64,000 nucleotides of DNA from Telopea speciosissima (GCF_018873765.1 NC_057925.1:5715568-5779567); one strand, 5' to 3'; counted from the stretch's first letter, positions 36,770-47,569 are shown. Translations and numbers: made by a program. Notes: a model not told the origin generated them from the sequence alone.

Positions 36770-36828
36770 TGTAGATGTGCAAGTAAGATAGAGAGGAAGT
36801 CTCTTAACAAGGAAGGATGGATGAGGGG

Positions 36829-36836
36829 TTTAAATA
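36829..36836 (-). promoter_or_regulatory. TATA-like box of thaumatin copy A
   Basis: TATTTAAA on the minus strand, 60 bases before the ATG, at the same place as in copy B (43895-43902). The position implies a very short 5' leader. Confidence 0.55.
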
Positions 36837-37101
36837 GAGGGAGTTACCAAGAAAGAATTTGCCATTTGCTTGAATCGATGAAACAACCCTTTGCTTGAAT
36901 GGTTTAATTGGTTGTAACAAGATAAAAGGATAGAAATCTAAGTCATTGTTGAAAACAAGAATCATGTATGACTGGTAGTCACTACTTTGTTCAACTAACT
37001 GCCCGAGTTTTTTGATAACAGAATAAACTTAAAAAGGCTATAAATCTTGGATGATTAGTACATGGGAAAGAGAAAGCCACCCGGTTGCGCATTGTATGTC
37101 A

Positions 37102-37730
37102 CAAGGTTGTCAAATCTAGGCCCGAACCGTTAAGATCCATTGAAACCGACCAAAAAAACCAGAGACCCAATCGAACCGATCCTTATTGGATTAGTTTTGG
37201 ATTGGGGTATAATGGGACTGGCTGAAAACTGGACCGCACCGGACCGGCGGATAACAAACCGAAAACCGAATGGAATGAAACTGATAAAAAAAATAATGAG
37301 TATAAGGTTATGATTAATTGAATTGATTTCAAGATTAGTGAGCAAATTTATGGTTGTAAGGGAAATTGTTACAAATCAATGAGTATGAGGTTATGAAAAT
37401 AGGGAATTGATTTGTAACAATGCTTGTTCCATTGATCTCCTTTTTAAGTGTGGGGCTAGTGAAATATTTTATGTAGTTGAAAAGAGAAAGAGAAGAAAAT
37501 AGGTACAAACCGAACCCAACTTGTTTAAAAAAACCCGGTACCGAACTGAATCCAAACTGCTATCAACCCGTTATCATAAACCGAAACCAACATGAAACCA
37601 AACCGCACCGAAACCAAAATCGGAACCGCAACCGAGACGAAATCGAAAAGTCCTTAATGGTTTGGTTTCGGTTTCCCTAAAAGCCACATTAAAACCAAAA
37701 AAACCTGACTGAACCGACCGATTGACACCC
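37102..37730. mobile_element. GTCAATCGG-type repeat inserted in copy A
   Basis: Seen: about 630 bases beginning GGTTGTCAAATC and ending CGATTGACACCCC, so the ends are loosely inverted. The interior is full of AACCGAACC/GGTTTCGGTT words. Copy B lacks it: copy A reads GCGCATTG...CATTGCC around it where copy B reads GCGCATGCC. Related pieces occur at 13060-13300 and 47215-47490. Class unknown; non-coding. Confidence 0.6.
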
Positions 37731-37872
37731 CATTGCCACCCCTGTGCCCTAGCATAGGGGAGCATGAAATGACCACTATACCCCCAGAACCCCAGAAATA
37801 ACCAGGGGTGCAACGGTCAATTTATGCCCCCTGTGTCAGGGCGCAAGGACACTAGGGCGGTGTGTCTGGCCT
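37731..37872. mobile_element. Hairpin MITE next to copy A (also in copy B)
   Basis: Seen: core GCATGAAATGACCACTATACCCCC and GGTGCAACGGTCAATTTATGCCCC (short blocks) with inverted arms around CCCTAG. The corresponding element in copy B is 44096-44232, so it was present before the block duplicated. Confidence 0.6.
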
Positions 37873-38339
37873 GACCGGACCCATAAACGGGTTTCTAGTG
37901 AAGCCCAGGCCCACTATTATTACCATTCAATTTTGGAGTTTAGAGCAAAATGAGCATTGAATAGTGACGTCAGGGCCCATACATTAGTTATTAGTGAAGC
38001 CCAGATCTTAGAGGCTTTCAAGCCATGTAGGGTGAAACAATTAAGGAGGAATTGCTGGTCTCTATCCTTTCTAGGATCCGGAACCATTCCAATTGGTTAA
38101 TTGGGACGGTTCTAGGATTAGATTTTGAAACTGATTGCTTATTGGGATGGATCGGTTTTGGTCCGGGAATCCCAGTAGTTCCAGAACTAAATAATCGGTA
38201 AGAATCGATTAAGAACCAGAACTGGCACAATCGTTTAAAATCCATAACTAATTCACATTTGGGATGTTTATTTAATGTTGGTGATTTGGATTTGGAAGTT
38301 TGACTTCTTTGTATGTTTAGGGATGAATATCTGATTATT

Positions 38340-38780
38340 GGGTGCATCTTACTGTCACCAAAATGGTGAAGGGAGAAGTTGTCTTCCTGTTTATTTTTGA
38401 TTATCTCTTGTTTAAATTTTATTCCCAAATAGTCATAGTCATGTGAAATGTTACCCTCAGGCTTTGTTTGTTTCGGCGTAAAATTTTACTTGAAAATGTT
38501 CACTTCAAAAAAATTTAGATGTAAGATTTTAAATGTTGAAAAGTGTTCTAATGTTTGATTTTTTTATGGAAACAAACATTCGACATTTTTTCAACATGTA
38601 AAAATTTACAATTATGAAAGTAAAATTTGCTGCATAAAATTTTCCAGGTAAAATTTTACTCCGAAACAAACGGAGCTTCAGGGAAAAAAATATTACAGTA
38701 AAAGGGCAAAAAAGTAAGATTATCGATTATTTATTCAGCCACCTTAGTTACAACAAGATTTTCCCTTGATTATTTGTATG
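38340..38780 (+). mobile_element. GTCACCAAAATGG-family element in copy A, itself interrupted
   Basis: Seen: CATCTTACTGTCACCAAAATGG, GGAGAAGTTGTC and, after the MITE at 38461-38677, AAAGGGCAAAAAAGTAAG and ACCTTAGTTACAACAAGATTTT. Family relatives are at 28478, 29200, 44930 and 51580. Copy B retains an uninterrupted version. Confidence 0.5.
38461..38677. mobile_element. 217-bp MITE with 30-bp TIRs, TSD TCA
   Basis: Seen: left end GGCTTTGTTTGTTTCGGCG..., right end ...CCGAAACAAACGGAGCT, inverted over about 30 bases including GTAAAATTTTAC. Flanked by TCA on both sides (38458-38460, 38678-38680). A 3-bp duplication fits a PIF/Harbinger-like element, though the TIR also resembles plant hAT-type MITEs. 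Absent from copy B, so it arrived after the duplication or was lost there. Confidence 0.75.
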
Positions 38781-39235
38781 CTTAGAAATGAATATCGAAT
38801 TATTTGTATGCAACGCATAAGTAAATTTGGAATTTTGAATATTCTCACTGTGTGCATTACGTGCACACCATGCACGCCATGCATGGGTTATCTACATTGG
38901 TGATGGGTATGGTTATTGTAGTATCCTGATTTTTGAGTAAATCAGGACACGCTGTAACGTGTAATGTTATAGAGTTTGCCCGACAGTTATTTGATATTTT
39001 ACCCAAAAAAAAAAAAAAAAGGATAGCTATTTGATATGATAGAAGTCATGGTAGTATTGTTTGTAATCAAGTTATGTAACAGCTATATAGCCCTATTTAC
39101 TAGTGATCGATCATGACGTAGAGAGGAAAGACTTGAAAATCCTAAAACTAATGCTCTAATGAGTAGAAGCGGCTACTTCCAAATTAGATCAAGGCGTTAT
39201 AACTTTGTCTGCAAAGCCAACTATCATACTTAGGG

Positions 39236-41276
39236 GTGTCAATTGGTCGGGTTTGATCGGGCTTTGCTGGGCCTCATCAATTGTTCAGGTTGCACCGCGT
39301 TCGACCCTTAAGTATTCAGGCAGGGCCTGGAGAGGCTCGGTCAGTGTCAGGCTTTAATAGAGTTCTAAAATATGGCCTTAATTGGGTTGTGAGCCTGTTT
39401 AACATTTAATCGGGCTTAACCTGGCCTTAACGTAATTAAATTCTTATCTGAAGAAATGAGAGAAAAAAAATGAGTTTACACCAAAACACATTTAAGACCC
39501 AAATCCAAGAACAATTTTTTAAACTGTAATCTCTATTAAGGGAAGAGAAAGGGATTGTTCTCTCATCCTCTGGGAAGGTCTAGAATTCCCAATTCCGAGT
39601 TTCCCAGTCACTTTTTTATGTACTTTTGGCTTAAGAGGCCAAACTCATAGCTTCTGAAGTAGCTTCTCTTTGGTCTCTTCTGGTTTATCTTTTTTGTTTT
39701 TTATTTTTAGGAAATGATTCCAAACGCTGCTACCAGTCAAAGGTTGGAGCTCCAAATACAAAGACTAGCATACAGAAGGTTACAAAAATTTGGAAGGGTG
39801 ATAGGTTCTCAATTGTATGAGATGGGACCCCACCTACCATAGAGAAGTGGCAGAGGAACCTTAACCATACAGTCTCCTTAAAATTGTCTTGAAAATTGCC
39901 CTCGATCACTTTTTCCTATCTGTTGGGCAAATATGCAAGTAATGGTTCTGAGTTTGTAAAAGTACTACAATACCAAGTAACCATAAGCAATTTGACATAA
40001 TAGTAAATAGTGCTACGAGTAAGTCTTATATTCTTACAAATACCTTAAGATTGTTAGAAAAATAATCAGATGGGTAGAAGTATAAGATTTATTTGTTTTA
40101 TATGGCAGTTTGTATTTCACTGAAATATCTTCGTAGAAAGTGGAGACGGGATTGATAGCACCAATATCATCTTTTGTATTTGTAGATACCGCGACCTCCG
40201 GATACGAGTTCCTCTGCCTGGTGGGTGGGATCCCTTGGATTCCTGTGGACCCTTGGCTACAAGGTTTATGGATAACATCATATCTCGATGTATCAACATA
40301 AGGGGTTGAGGTCATGCGTTATAAGTTAAAATAAATGGAGTCGTCACTTAGAATTCGGACCTAGGACTCAATGGGTGTAGCCCCATCCGGGGTGTGCGGA
40401 AAGGGCTACGTGATTCCATATGGTCTGGTCAAAGATTGTGGATAACTAGTCAGGTTACGAGCGTAAAAATGTATTAGCATCTTATCTCGCCTGGTTAAAC
40501 CGGTATTTCTATTAGATGCTAGATTTAGATTTAGAAGATTCTCCCATAATAGCACATCTTATACCAACATGCAAGGCTAGATTATGATGCATCAAACATA
40601 AGAAAGAAACAATACAAATAATTTACTATGTATACTAAAGTAAACTACTTTAATGATCTATATTGTGCTAGAAATAATAAGAAAGAAAGAGACAAATAAC
40701 TGTCAAAAAACAAAAGAAATAAAGGAAAATGTACCAAATACGAAATATACAATGTCCCAAGGCTAAATTAGAGATGGATGATCGACTTGCCTCTCTATTG
40801 TCGGACAGAATAATGGATATATAAAAAAGGGATTTTGTTACTCAGACTTTGGGCAGAATAATGACTGTATATGGGATTTCGCTACTTATACCTGGTTAGA
40901 GCAACGACTGTACATAGGGTAAATGTGTGTTAAGGATTGAAGGAAAACAGGACTTCGAACCAGAATAACTTTTAGGTAGGATAATCGAATGATCTACTGA
41001 CAGGAAAGGATGATTGAAGCTAGCAAAAAAGGGACTAAAAAGGATGTGAGAAGACTCAAAAGGAGCAAAAATGGGAGAAAATGGGTGTGGAACCTGTCAA
41101 ATGGTCTTTTTTGCTTAAAAAATGAGGGTGGCGATCGCCCCCTCTATGCGGCGTGGAGGTTTTTTCGCATCGCAAGGGGTTAAAACTTAAAACCCACGGC
41201 ACCATGGTGGAAGGTTGCCCCCAACCCTCAAAATGGGCTTTTCTGAGGTTTCATGGGTTTTAACCGGACGGACTCC
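39236..41276. mobile_element. 2.0-kb insertion in copy A; composite, probably LTR-derived in part (fossil)
   Basis: Seen: copy B runs straight from CCAACTATCATACTTA into the TCTTCCCATTTAATC block, while copy A has about 2.04 kb between them. The first 200 bases are GGTC/GGCC-word repeat. From about 40320 there is GAGTCGTCACTTAGAATTCGG, AAAGGGCTACGTGATTCC and GTCAGGTTACGAGCG, words I associate with untranslated parts of Gypsy-type plant elements. No reading frame of a retroelement protein was seen. The assignment is tentative; it looks incomplete and aged. Confidence 0.4.
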
Positions 41277-41757
41277 ATTTTCTCTTTTCCCATTTAATCT
41301 CCTAGTTTCTCTTTATTTTACTTACTTTATCAAGATAGCTAAGAGAAAATCTCCCGTGCATGCCTTAATCTGGAACTGGAATTGTTTCACCCATTAAAAA
41401 TTGATGTGTTTTCAAGTTTAGAATCAATTAGCTAATCATATCATTGCCTCAAAGGGTTTCTTTTATTCCGTCACTTGCATTAATGTTCTGATTTTTACCC
41501 CTCTTTTTTTCGAAGGCCAACATTGGACCCAGAGGGGGACCCATGGGGGGTCAATAAGAGAAACTAGGCCCACTTAATGATAGGTACCTACAACTACAAC
41601 TATTATAGTCAAGAAGGTACGTGGGGGGTGAGGAGCCGGGTGGGTGGTTAGGAGTCGATCACTCGATCCCTTGGACTTACACCATTCCCACTCGGAGGCT
41701 GCTACCGAGCTAAAGCTCATCCCCGGACTAACTTTTACCTATTTAAGATCAAGATCA

Positions 41758-42349
41758 TAGTTAGCAAAAATGGGAACGGTAATAAAATCGAGTTTTATGG
41801 TACGGATTTTAAACGGTAAAAAATTACAAATGGGCGGTCAAATAAAACGGTCAAAAGAATAGAGAATGGTAAAAAATGAAAAACGGACAGTACGGATTTT
41901 AAACGTTTATATTTCAAAAAAAAGGAACCAAAAAAACGTTACTATTCTCATATAAATTGAGGAATTCTTATTTGAAATACATGTTTCTATTTTTTTTTTT
42001 TTTTGGTAAGTAAATAAATGCTTCTATTTACGGTATCCATGCATTGACTTTGAGTTGAAGGTGATATCATGAAAAATGTAACCCTTCGAGTCATATTTAC
42101 GTCGGTGAAAGAACCAAGCCGATTAGAGTTTGGGAGAGAGAAATATGGTCAGTTAAGTCCAAGGTCTTAAAAAACGCCAAAAAAAGGCGAACGTGTTTTA
42201 TACGTGTTTTAAACGCGTTTAAAACAAGAATGCTTGCTGTTTGCCCTTTTTTACCGTATGTTTGAGAAGCATACGACAAAACGTGTTTAAAACGGTAAAA
42301 AACGAGAATGTGTTTAAAACGGAGTTTTTAAACGCATTTTGCTAACAGT
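41758..42349. mobile_element. 592-bp TIR element with 11-bp TSD GATCAAGATCA
   Basis: Seen: exact 11-bp direct repeats GATCAAGATCA at 41747-41757 and 42350-42360. Ends are inverted (TAGTTAGCAAAAATGGG and CGCATTTTGCTAACAGT). The interior is rich in AAACGGTAAAAA / TTTTACCGT words on both sides, giving a larger hairpin. A 9-11-bp duplication suggests a Mutator-like element. It has no transposase. Confidence 0.8.
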
Positions 42350-42529
42350 GATCAAGATCAATTCCGTCACTTGCATTATTAGTGGACTCATTGACATTTA
42401 TTATTATCCCAAGAGTCTAATTATAGGGTCATTTCACCTATGGAGAATGAATTCTCCCTTCTCTTATTTTCTTATGGGCTTTGAAAAATGTCTTTTTTTA
42501 ACCATGATTGTCAATGAGTCCTCCGCCAT

Positions 42530-42634
42530 TTGTGTTGTGTATATCCGTCATTCCACGATCCTAAACCTTTTGAGATTGGTGTGTGGTTTGTGTGATTACA
42601 CTTTCATCTATAAAAATAAAAAAAAAAAAAAAAG

Positions 42635-42669
<35 letters not shown>

Positions 42670-42709
42670 AAAGAAAAGAAAAAGAAAAAGAAAAAGAAGA
42701 AGAAGAAGA
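42530..42709 (+). mobile_element. Retroposed fragment with A-rich tail and 14-bp TSD
   Basis: Seen: exact 14-bp repeats GAGTCCTCCGCCAT at 42516-42529 and 42710-42723. Between them is a roughly 85-base body and then a tail of A, GAAA and GAAGAA repeats (42608-42709). This is the layout left by LINE-driven insertion. Copy A has a single similar site (GTCTCCTCAACAGCCAT near 35720). The source of the body was not identified; it could be a 5'-truncated LINE or a processed transcript. Confidence 0.75.
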
Positions 42710-43022
42710 GAGTCCTCCGCCATCTCATATTCAAAAAAGGAAAGAAACCTCTTCATCAGGTACAAAACATAGTCAAGCATGGAAACACAAGTTTTCATAA
42801 TGGAGTTTATCTTCTCAGTTGGAACTGTACAAGATATGGACAAAATACAGTTACATCTTCTTAGTTGTTACATTAAACCAAAAAAAAAAAAAAAAAAAAA
42901 TTCTCTCATGGGCTCATGTATGGTATTAGAATACCCAAATGAAATCCCTCACAAGTTACAGAATTATCTTTTTTATTGTATATAATAAGTAAAAAAAGAG
43001 AATGAATTGAATGTGAAATTAA

Positions 43023-43827
43023 CTAACAAAATGAGATCAAATAGTTAGCTCCCTTGCATGTAAAAGTGCTTGTGGCATCATCATAAGCATAGCTATATGC
43101 AGTTGGGCAAGCAGCCTTGAATGCCTTAGAGTAATCAGTTGGTTTGCAAGTATTTGGAGACCCAAAAGCCCCAGTACAGCAATACTCAGGGGTATTGAAA
43201 GTCATACAAGCACTCTTACATGCAATCACCCTCCCTTTACTGTTTTTCACTTGCAGACCTGTTGGGCAAGTCTTGTTCAGGTCTGAGACACACTTTGTCG
43301 GCTTACAATCTCCGGTACCGCCGACGGGTACTATTGAGACAGACAGGTCATAACCATCAACAAGGCTAACATCATAGAAATCCATTGGACTATCAAGGGT
43401 GAATTCTGCAAGTGTTGTGGGTGGTGCTCCGCCGGCGCCGGCACATTCTAAGACACCCCCACAATCACCTGTTAAACAGGTTCCCTTCCCGGTAGCATCG
43501 AAAGAACATGAACGACGACCCCAGAAACGACCTGACCACCCTGTTGGTGCATTAATATTCACAGATTCATTGGGTTTTAGCTTTAACCCGCCGTTGTTCA
43601 AGACGGGTTTACCGGAACCCGCTTGGATACCTGGCCATATAGTGTTTCTACAATTGTTCTTCAATGTGAAATTTGCTGCTTGGGCTCCTACATTAGAAAT
43701 CAAAATAGAAATTTTAAAACAATTTATCAAAATGAAATCCATGGAAGTGTTATCTTATGATAAGAATGTAAAACATACCTGAGAAGGAGAGAAGAAGGAA
43801 GAGGTTAATAAGGTACCACAATGCCAT
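43023..43827 (-). CDS. Thaumatin-like protein (PR-5 family), copy B
   Basis: Minus strand, two exons: 43827-43779 and 43687-43023, phase 1, 237 aa. The signal peptide MALWYLINLFLLLSFSGAQA is one residue longer than in copy A. The mature part differs from copy A at only a few positions (for example ANFTLKNNC for AIFTLKNNC, CMTFNTPEYCC for CMAFNSPEYCC), and all 16 cysteines and the acidic cleft are kept. Exon and intron positions match copy A. Both genes look intact, so neither is an obvious pseudogene. Role as for copy A: secreted, probably defence- or stress-related, by family. Confidence 0.94.
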
Positions 43828-43894
43828 TGTAGATGTGAAAGTAATTAAGATAGAGAGGAATCGAGTCTCTTAATGAGGAAGAATGGATGAGAGG

Positions 43895-43902
43895 TTTAAA
43901 TA
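43895..43902 (-). promoter_or_regulatory. TATA-like box of thaumatin copy B
   Basis: TATTTAAA on the minus strand, 68 bases before the ATG, conserved with copy A. Confidence 0.55.
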
Positions 43903-44095
43903 GAGAGAGTTACCAAGAAAGGATTTGCCATTTGCTTGAATGGATGAAACCAGTCTTTCTAATTGGTTGGTAGTTACCACTTTGTTCAACGAACTGCCCG
44001 AGTTTTTTGATAACAGAATAAACTGAAAAACACTATAAATATTGGATGATTTGTATATGGGAAAGCGAACCCCCTCCCCCACCCTGTTACGCAGC

Positions 44096-44232
44096 GCATG
44101 CCGCCCTTGTGTCCTGTCATAGGGGCATGTGAAATGACTACCACATCCACTGGAACCCCAAAAATGACTAGAGGTGTGACGAGTCATTTTGCACGCCCCT
44201 ATGTCAGAGCGAAAGGGCGGTGTGTCTGATGT
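44096..44232. mobile_element. Hairpin MITE next to copy B
   Basis: Paralogous to 37731-37872: GGGGCATGTGAAATGACTACC core and inverted arms around CGCCC and CACAC. Older than the duplication. Confidence 0.6.
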
Positions 44233-44427
44233 GTCTGGGTGGCGATCTTTCTCCCTATGTATATTCTGCGTAGTGAAGCCCAGGCCCATTTATATTACCA
44301 AGAAATTTTGGAGTTGAAGAAAATGAGCTTTGAATAGTGAAGTCAAGGCCCATACATTGGTTGCTAGTGAAAGCCCAGATCCTAGAGGCTTTCAAGCCAT
44401 GTAGGGTGAAATGAAACAATTAAGGAG

Positions 44428-44592
44428 GGTGGACCTTGGTACAACGGGTAAGGTTGCTCCATTGTGACCAAGTGGTCACGGGTTCAAATATGAAAACAGT
44501 CTCTTTGTGAAAACAAGGGTAAGGTTGCATACATTATGACCCTCCCCAGACCCCGTAGTGGCGGGAGCCTTGTGCACTGGGTACACCCTTCT
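44428..44592 (+). mobile_element. Au-type SINE
   Basis: Seen: tRNA-like head with box A (CTTGGTACAACGGGTAAGG) and box B (GGTCACGGGTTCAAATA), then AAACAGTCTCTTTGTGAAAAC, GGTAAGGTTGCATACATTATG, CCCTCCCCAGACCCCGTAG, GGGAGCCTTGTGCACTGGG and a T-rich end. This block order is that of the angiosperm Au SINE. Transcription would be by RNA polymerase III if active. Copy A has no SINE at the matching place (near 38045). Terminal duplications are not clear. Confidence 0.88.
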
Positions 44593-44929
44593 TTTATCCT
44601 TTCTAAGATCCGGAACCATTCCAATTGGTTTATTGGGATGGTTCTGGGTTTAGATTTTGAAACCGATTGCTTATTGGGATGGATTGGTTTTGGTCCAAGA
44701 ATCCCAATAGTTTTGGAACCAAATAACCGGCAAGAATCGATTAAGAACCAGAACCACCACAATCGTTTAAAAGCCACAAATAATTCACATTTGAGATGTT
44801 TATTTAATGTTGGTGATTTGGATTTGGAATTTTGATTTCCTTGTATGTTTAGGAATCTATTTTTTTTGTTGGAGTATTTGGTTCATTTTTTTATTTGTTT
44901 GTTTATGGATGAATATCTGAGTATTGGGT

Positions 44930-45160
44930 TCATCTTATTGTCACCAAAATGGTGAAGTGAGAAGTTTTACCTCCTTTTGATTATCCCTTGTTTTATTCTC
45001 AAAAGTTATTTAATATAGGAATAAAAAAGATTTTCAAAATAATTTAAAAATAATTACATCATTATTAAAAACTGCACGTTTATGTTAAAAGGACAAAAAA
45101 TGTAAGGTTATTGACTATTTATGTAGCAACCTTAGTTACAACAAGATTTTCCCTTGATTA
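44930..45160 (+). mobile_element. GTCACCAAAATGG-family element in copy B
   Basis: Seen: CATCTTATTGTCACCAAAATGG, AGTGAGAAGTTTTACC, TTAAAAGGACAAAAAATGTAAGG and CAACCTTAGTTACAACAAG blocks in family order. Counterpart of 38340-38780 without the inner MITE. Confidence 0.5.
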
Positions 45161-46041
45161 TTTGTATGTTTAGAAATAGGTATTTGATTATTTGTATGCT
45201 TAGGAATGAATATCTAATTATTTGTATGCAACACATAGGTAAAGACTTTGGAATTTTGAATATTGTAATTGTGTGTGTTACGTGCACACCATGCATGCAA
45301 TGCATGAGTTATCTACATTGGCGATGGGTATGGTTATTGTAGTGCCCTAACTCCTGAGTAAATCGATAGATGCTGTAACTTGTAACGTTATAGATTTAGT
45401 GTGAGTTATTTGGTATGGTAGAAGTCATGGTAGTAATGTTTGTGACCAAGTAAGTTATGTAATGGTTATATAGCCCAATTTACTAGTGAACATGAATGAA
45501 TTGAGGAAAGACTTCAAAATCGTAAAACTGAGATCGATTACTTCCAAATTAAACCAAGACGTCATAACTTTGTCTGTAAAGCCAACTATCATACTTATCT
45601 CTATCTTTCTTCCCATTTAATCACCTAGTTTTTCTATGTTACTCAATTTTTCAAGATTAGAATCAATTAGGGCTAATCATTGCCTCTAAGGATTTCTTGG
45701 ATTCAAAAAGAGGGAAAAAAAATTTTCCAATCCCCAAATTAAGGCAGGATTGATTGGAGAACATCGCATCAACAATTAATCAAGGTCTTTTCCTTGCACC
45801 CAAAAAAAAAAAAAAGGTCAAGGTCATTCCCAATTGAAAGAGCTCACACCTTTGACAATGAGCATATTTGATTGTGTAGGTTTACTGTTTGTTTGAATGG
45901 TGTCACAAAACTTGTCTAAGTGAATTGAATTCAAAAGTTTTGTAACAAGAATAGAAGATAAAGGAAAGGATCCTCTGTTACTACTAATAGTGGGTTTTCA
46001 CTTTTCTTTCTCCAATTACATTTTTAGAAGCGTCGGGGTAT

Positions 46042-46206
46042 TCTACTGCCGAGCTGCCCCTACTACTGTGTGCGCTCTAGACACAGCAAGGTTGGGAAAA
46101 GACCGCCTTATCCCTGTTCGAGCACCTTGCCCAATCGGGGATAAAGCGATCTTTTCCGCCTTGCTGTGTGTGAGGCGCATGGAAGTAGGGGCAGCTCGGC
46201 AGAAGA
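46042..46206. mobile_element. Hairpin MITE with perfect 19-bp arms
   Basis: Seen: CTGCCGAGCTGCCCCTACT at 46045-46063 is exactly complemented by AGTAGGGGCAGCTCGGCAG at 46184-46202, with further pairing inside (CACAGCAAGG / CCTTGCTGTG). Weak pairing may extend outward to GGATCC words near 45968 and 46207. No target duplication was recognised. Open frames across it on both strands come from the palindrome. Confidence 0.7.
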
Positions 46207-46485
46207 GGATCCAGATCCTTTTTAGAATGCCCGGAAGGGTATATATGGGGTAGAGTAATGCCCATGGATCCTTTTGGGGCTGATGTATAAGGGCGTCCGA
46301 CCTCATTCACCCACTCACCTTTTCGTTTTTATGAGCAAGAAAAGGGTTTTGCTGAGGTTAACAAAAGGTTAAGAAAAATTTGATGATAGAGGTAGATCAA
46401 TATTTCAATATAAACAAGTCTTTAGGCATCCCAAATTTTATTTAGGGGAAAGACAAATAAAAATTAGGGCAAAACAATATTGCTT

Positions 46486-46622
46486 GGTTGCGTGTATTCT
46501 ATGCTCAAACACAGGAGCACTGGAATTACCGTCCTGTCTCTCATAAAATGAAAAATCACATTCAAATAGATACCCCTACGTTTGCTCTCATTGGCCCCCA
46601 CGTTGGTGCAGGATTACACAAT
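46486..46622 (-). mobile_element. MITE-like element, reverse relative of 50228-50378
   Basis: Seen: ATTGCTTGGTTGCGTG at the left, CTCAAACACAGGAG and TTTGCTCTCATTGGCCCCCA inside. The 50228-50378 element shows the same words in reverse complement. It shares the TCTCATTGG block with the MULE-type elements. Confidence 0.5.
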
Positions 46623-47214
46623 TAAGCTCCAATTTCTTGCCCTAAAAATTATTTTTTTCCAACAAGTGATCAGCAAACAAGACATCTCTGCTCATCAAGT
46701 TTCGATGCAGTTACATTTTTATTAGGAAAAATATGTAGGGGAATTTCAATAATAAGGCAAAAAGATTCCTACACCAACATTATGGGGTATCCTTCCTATG
46801 AGAAATAATAAGGCAAAAAGATTCCTATGCCCCTTGGTATACATTAATATTCTCTCTCCTCCCTGACCAGACCCTCTTGTTGACTAAAATATTTTCCACA
46901 CCACGATTGGTGTGACATGGGAGATTCCTCCTAACACTAGTAGCTTGGGAAACTCTCCCCTCAGAAAATAATGCTCAGGATAAAAGTTATTTGTGCCTAC
47001 TACGGAGGGTACAATAGTAAATTTTTTGTCTTTATCTCTCTATTCTCGTTCTGTACCCCTCACGTATCCTTAGGTAATGACATGTCATTTTTTCTTTGAT
47101 AAAACCCCTCCATGCATTTGTTATAGCGACAAATGCGACAAATGTCGCATAAAATGACCTCTCTACCTCTAGTTAAGAAACCATTTCCTAGTCCCACGTA
47201 GCTGCGCTCCCTAA

Positions 47215-47490
47215 GACTGTCAATTTAAAATCGAAAACAAAAAACTGAAAAAAAACCGGTTTGATTTTGTTTTTGAAAAATGAAATTCAATTTGGATTGA
47301 TTTTAAAATTAAAACCGTCGGCTCAATTGAAGCGAACTGAGTAAAACAAAATTCTAACAAAAAAAAAACCATATAAGAACCAAATTAGACCAAATACATA
47401 AAAAGCAAATAAGAATCGAATTGGTTTTAGTGTTTTTTATACATATTGTTTCTTGAACTGGATCAAAACCGAAACTAAACCGATTAACAT
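47215..47490. repeat. GTCAATCGG-type repeat
   Basis: Seen: starts GACTGTCAATTTAAAATCG, ends AACCGATTAACATCC, AAACCGAA/GGTTTTAGTG-rich interior. Same vocabulary as 37102-37730. Non-coding. Confidence 0.45.
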
Positions 47491-47569
47491 CCTGAAGTTA
47501 CAAAGTTCCCCTATGCCGATTGCATAGAGAATGTTGATCAATTTGGGTATTTATAGTCACGATAACAAA

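Larger units (their letters stand above)
35715..41470 (-). repeat. Thaumatin-like gene block, copy A (duplicated segment with later insertions)
   Basis: Seen: sequence from about 35715 to 39233 and again from 41277 to 41470 aligns with 42710-45700 in order and orientation, covering the gene, its promoter and several kb of upstream flank. Copy A carries extra material absent from copy B at 37102-37730, 38461-38677 and 39236-41276. Coding exons of the two copies are nearly identical, so the duplication looks recent. Confidence 0.88.
42710..45700 (-). repeat. Thaumatin-like gene block, copy B
   Basis: Seen: aligned partner of 35715-41470. It lacks the three copy A insertions but carries an Au-type SINE (44428-44592) and follows the retroposed fragment at 42530-42709. 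It ends near the TTAGAATCAATTAG and ATTGCCTC blocks shared with 41420-41460. Confidence 0.88.

Noticed and set aside
42583-42864. Lys/Glu-rich frame (KKERKKERKKE type)
   Set aside because: Produced by the GAAA/GAAGAA tail of the retroposed fragment, not a protein.
44428-44500. tRNA-like boxes A and B
   Set aside because: They belong to the Au SINE head; the stretch does not fold as a complete tRNA gene.
46043-46306. Overlapping frames on both strands near 46.1 kb
   Set aside because: They mirror each other because the sequence is a palindrome.
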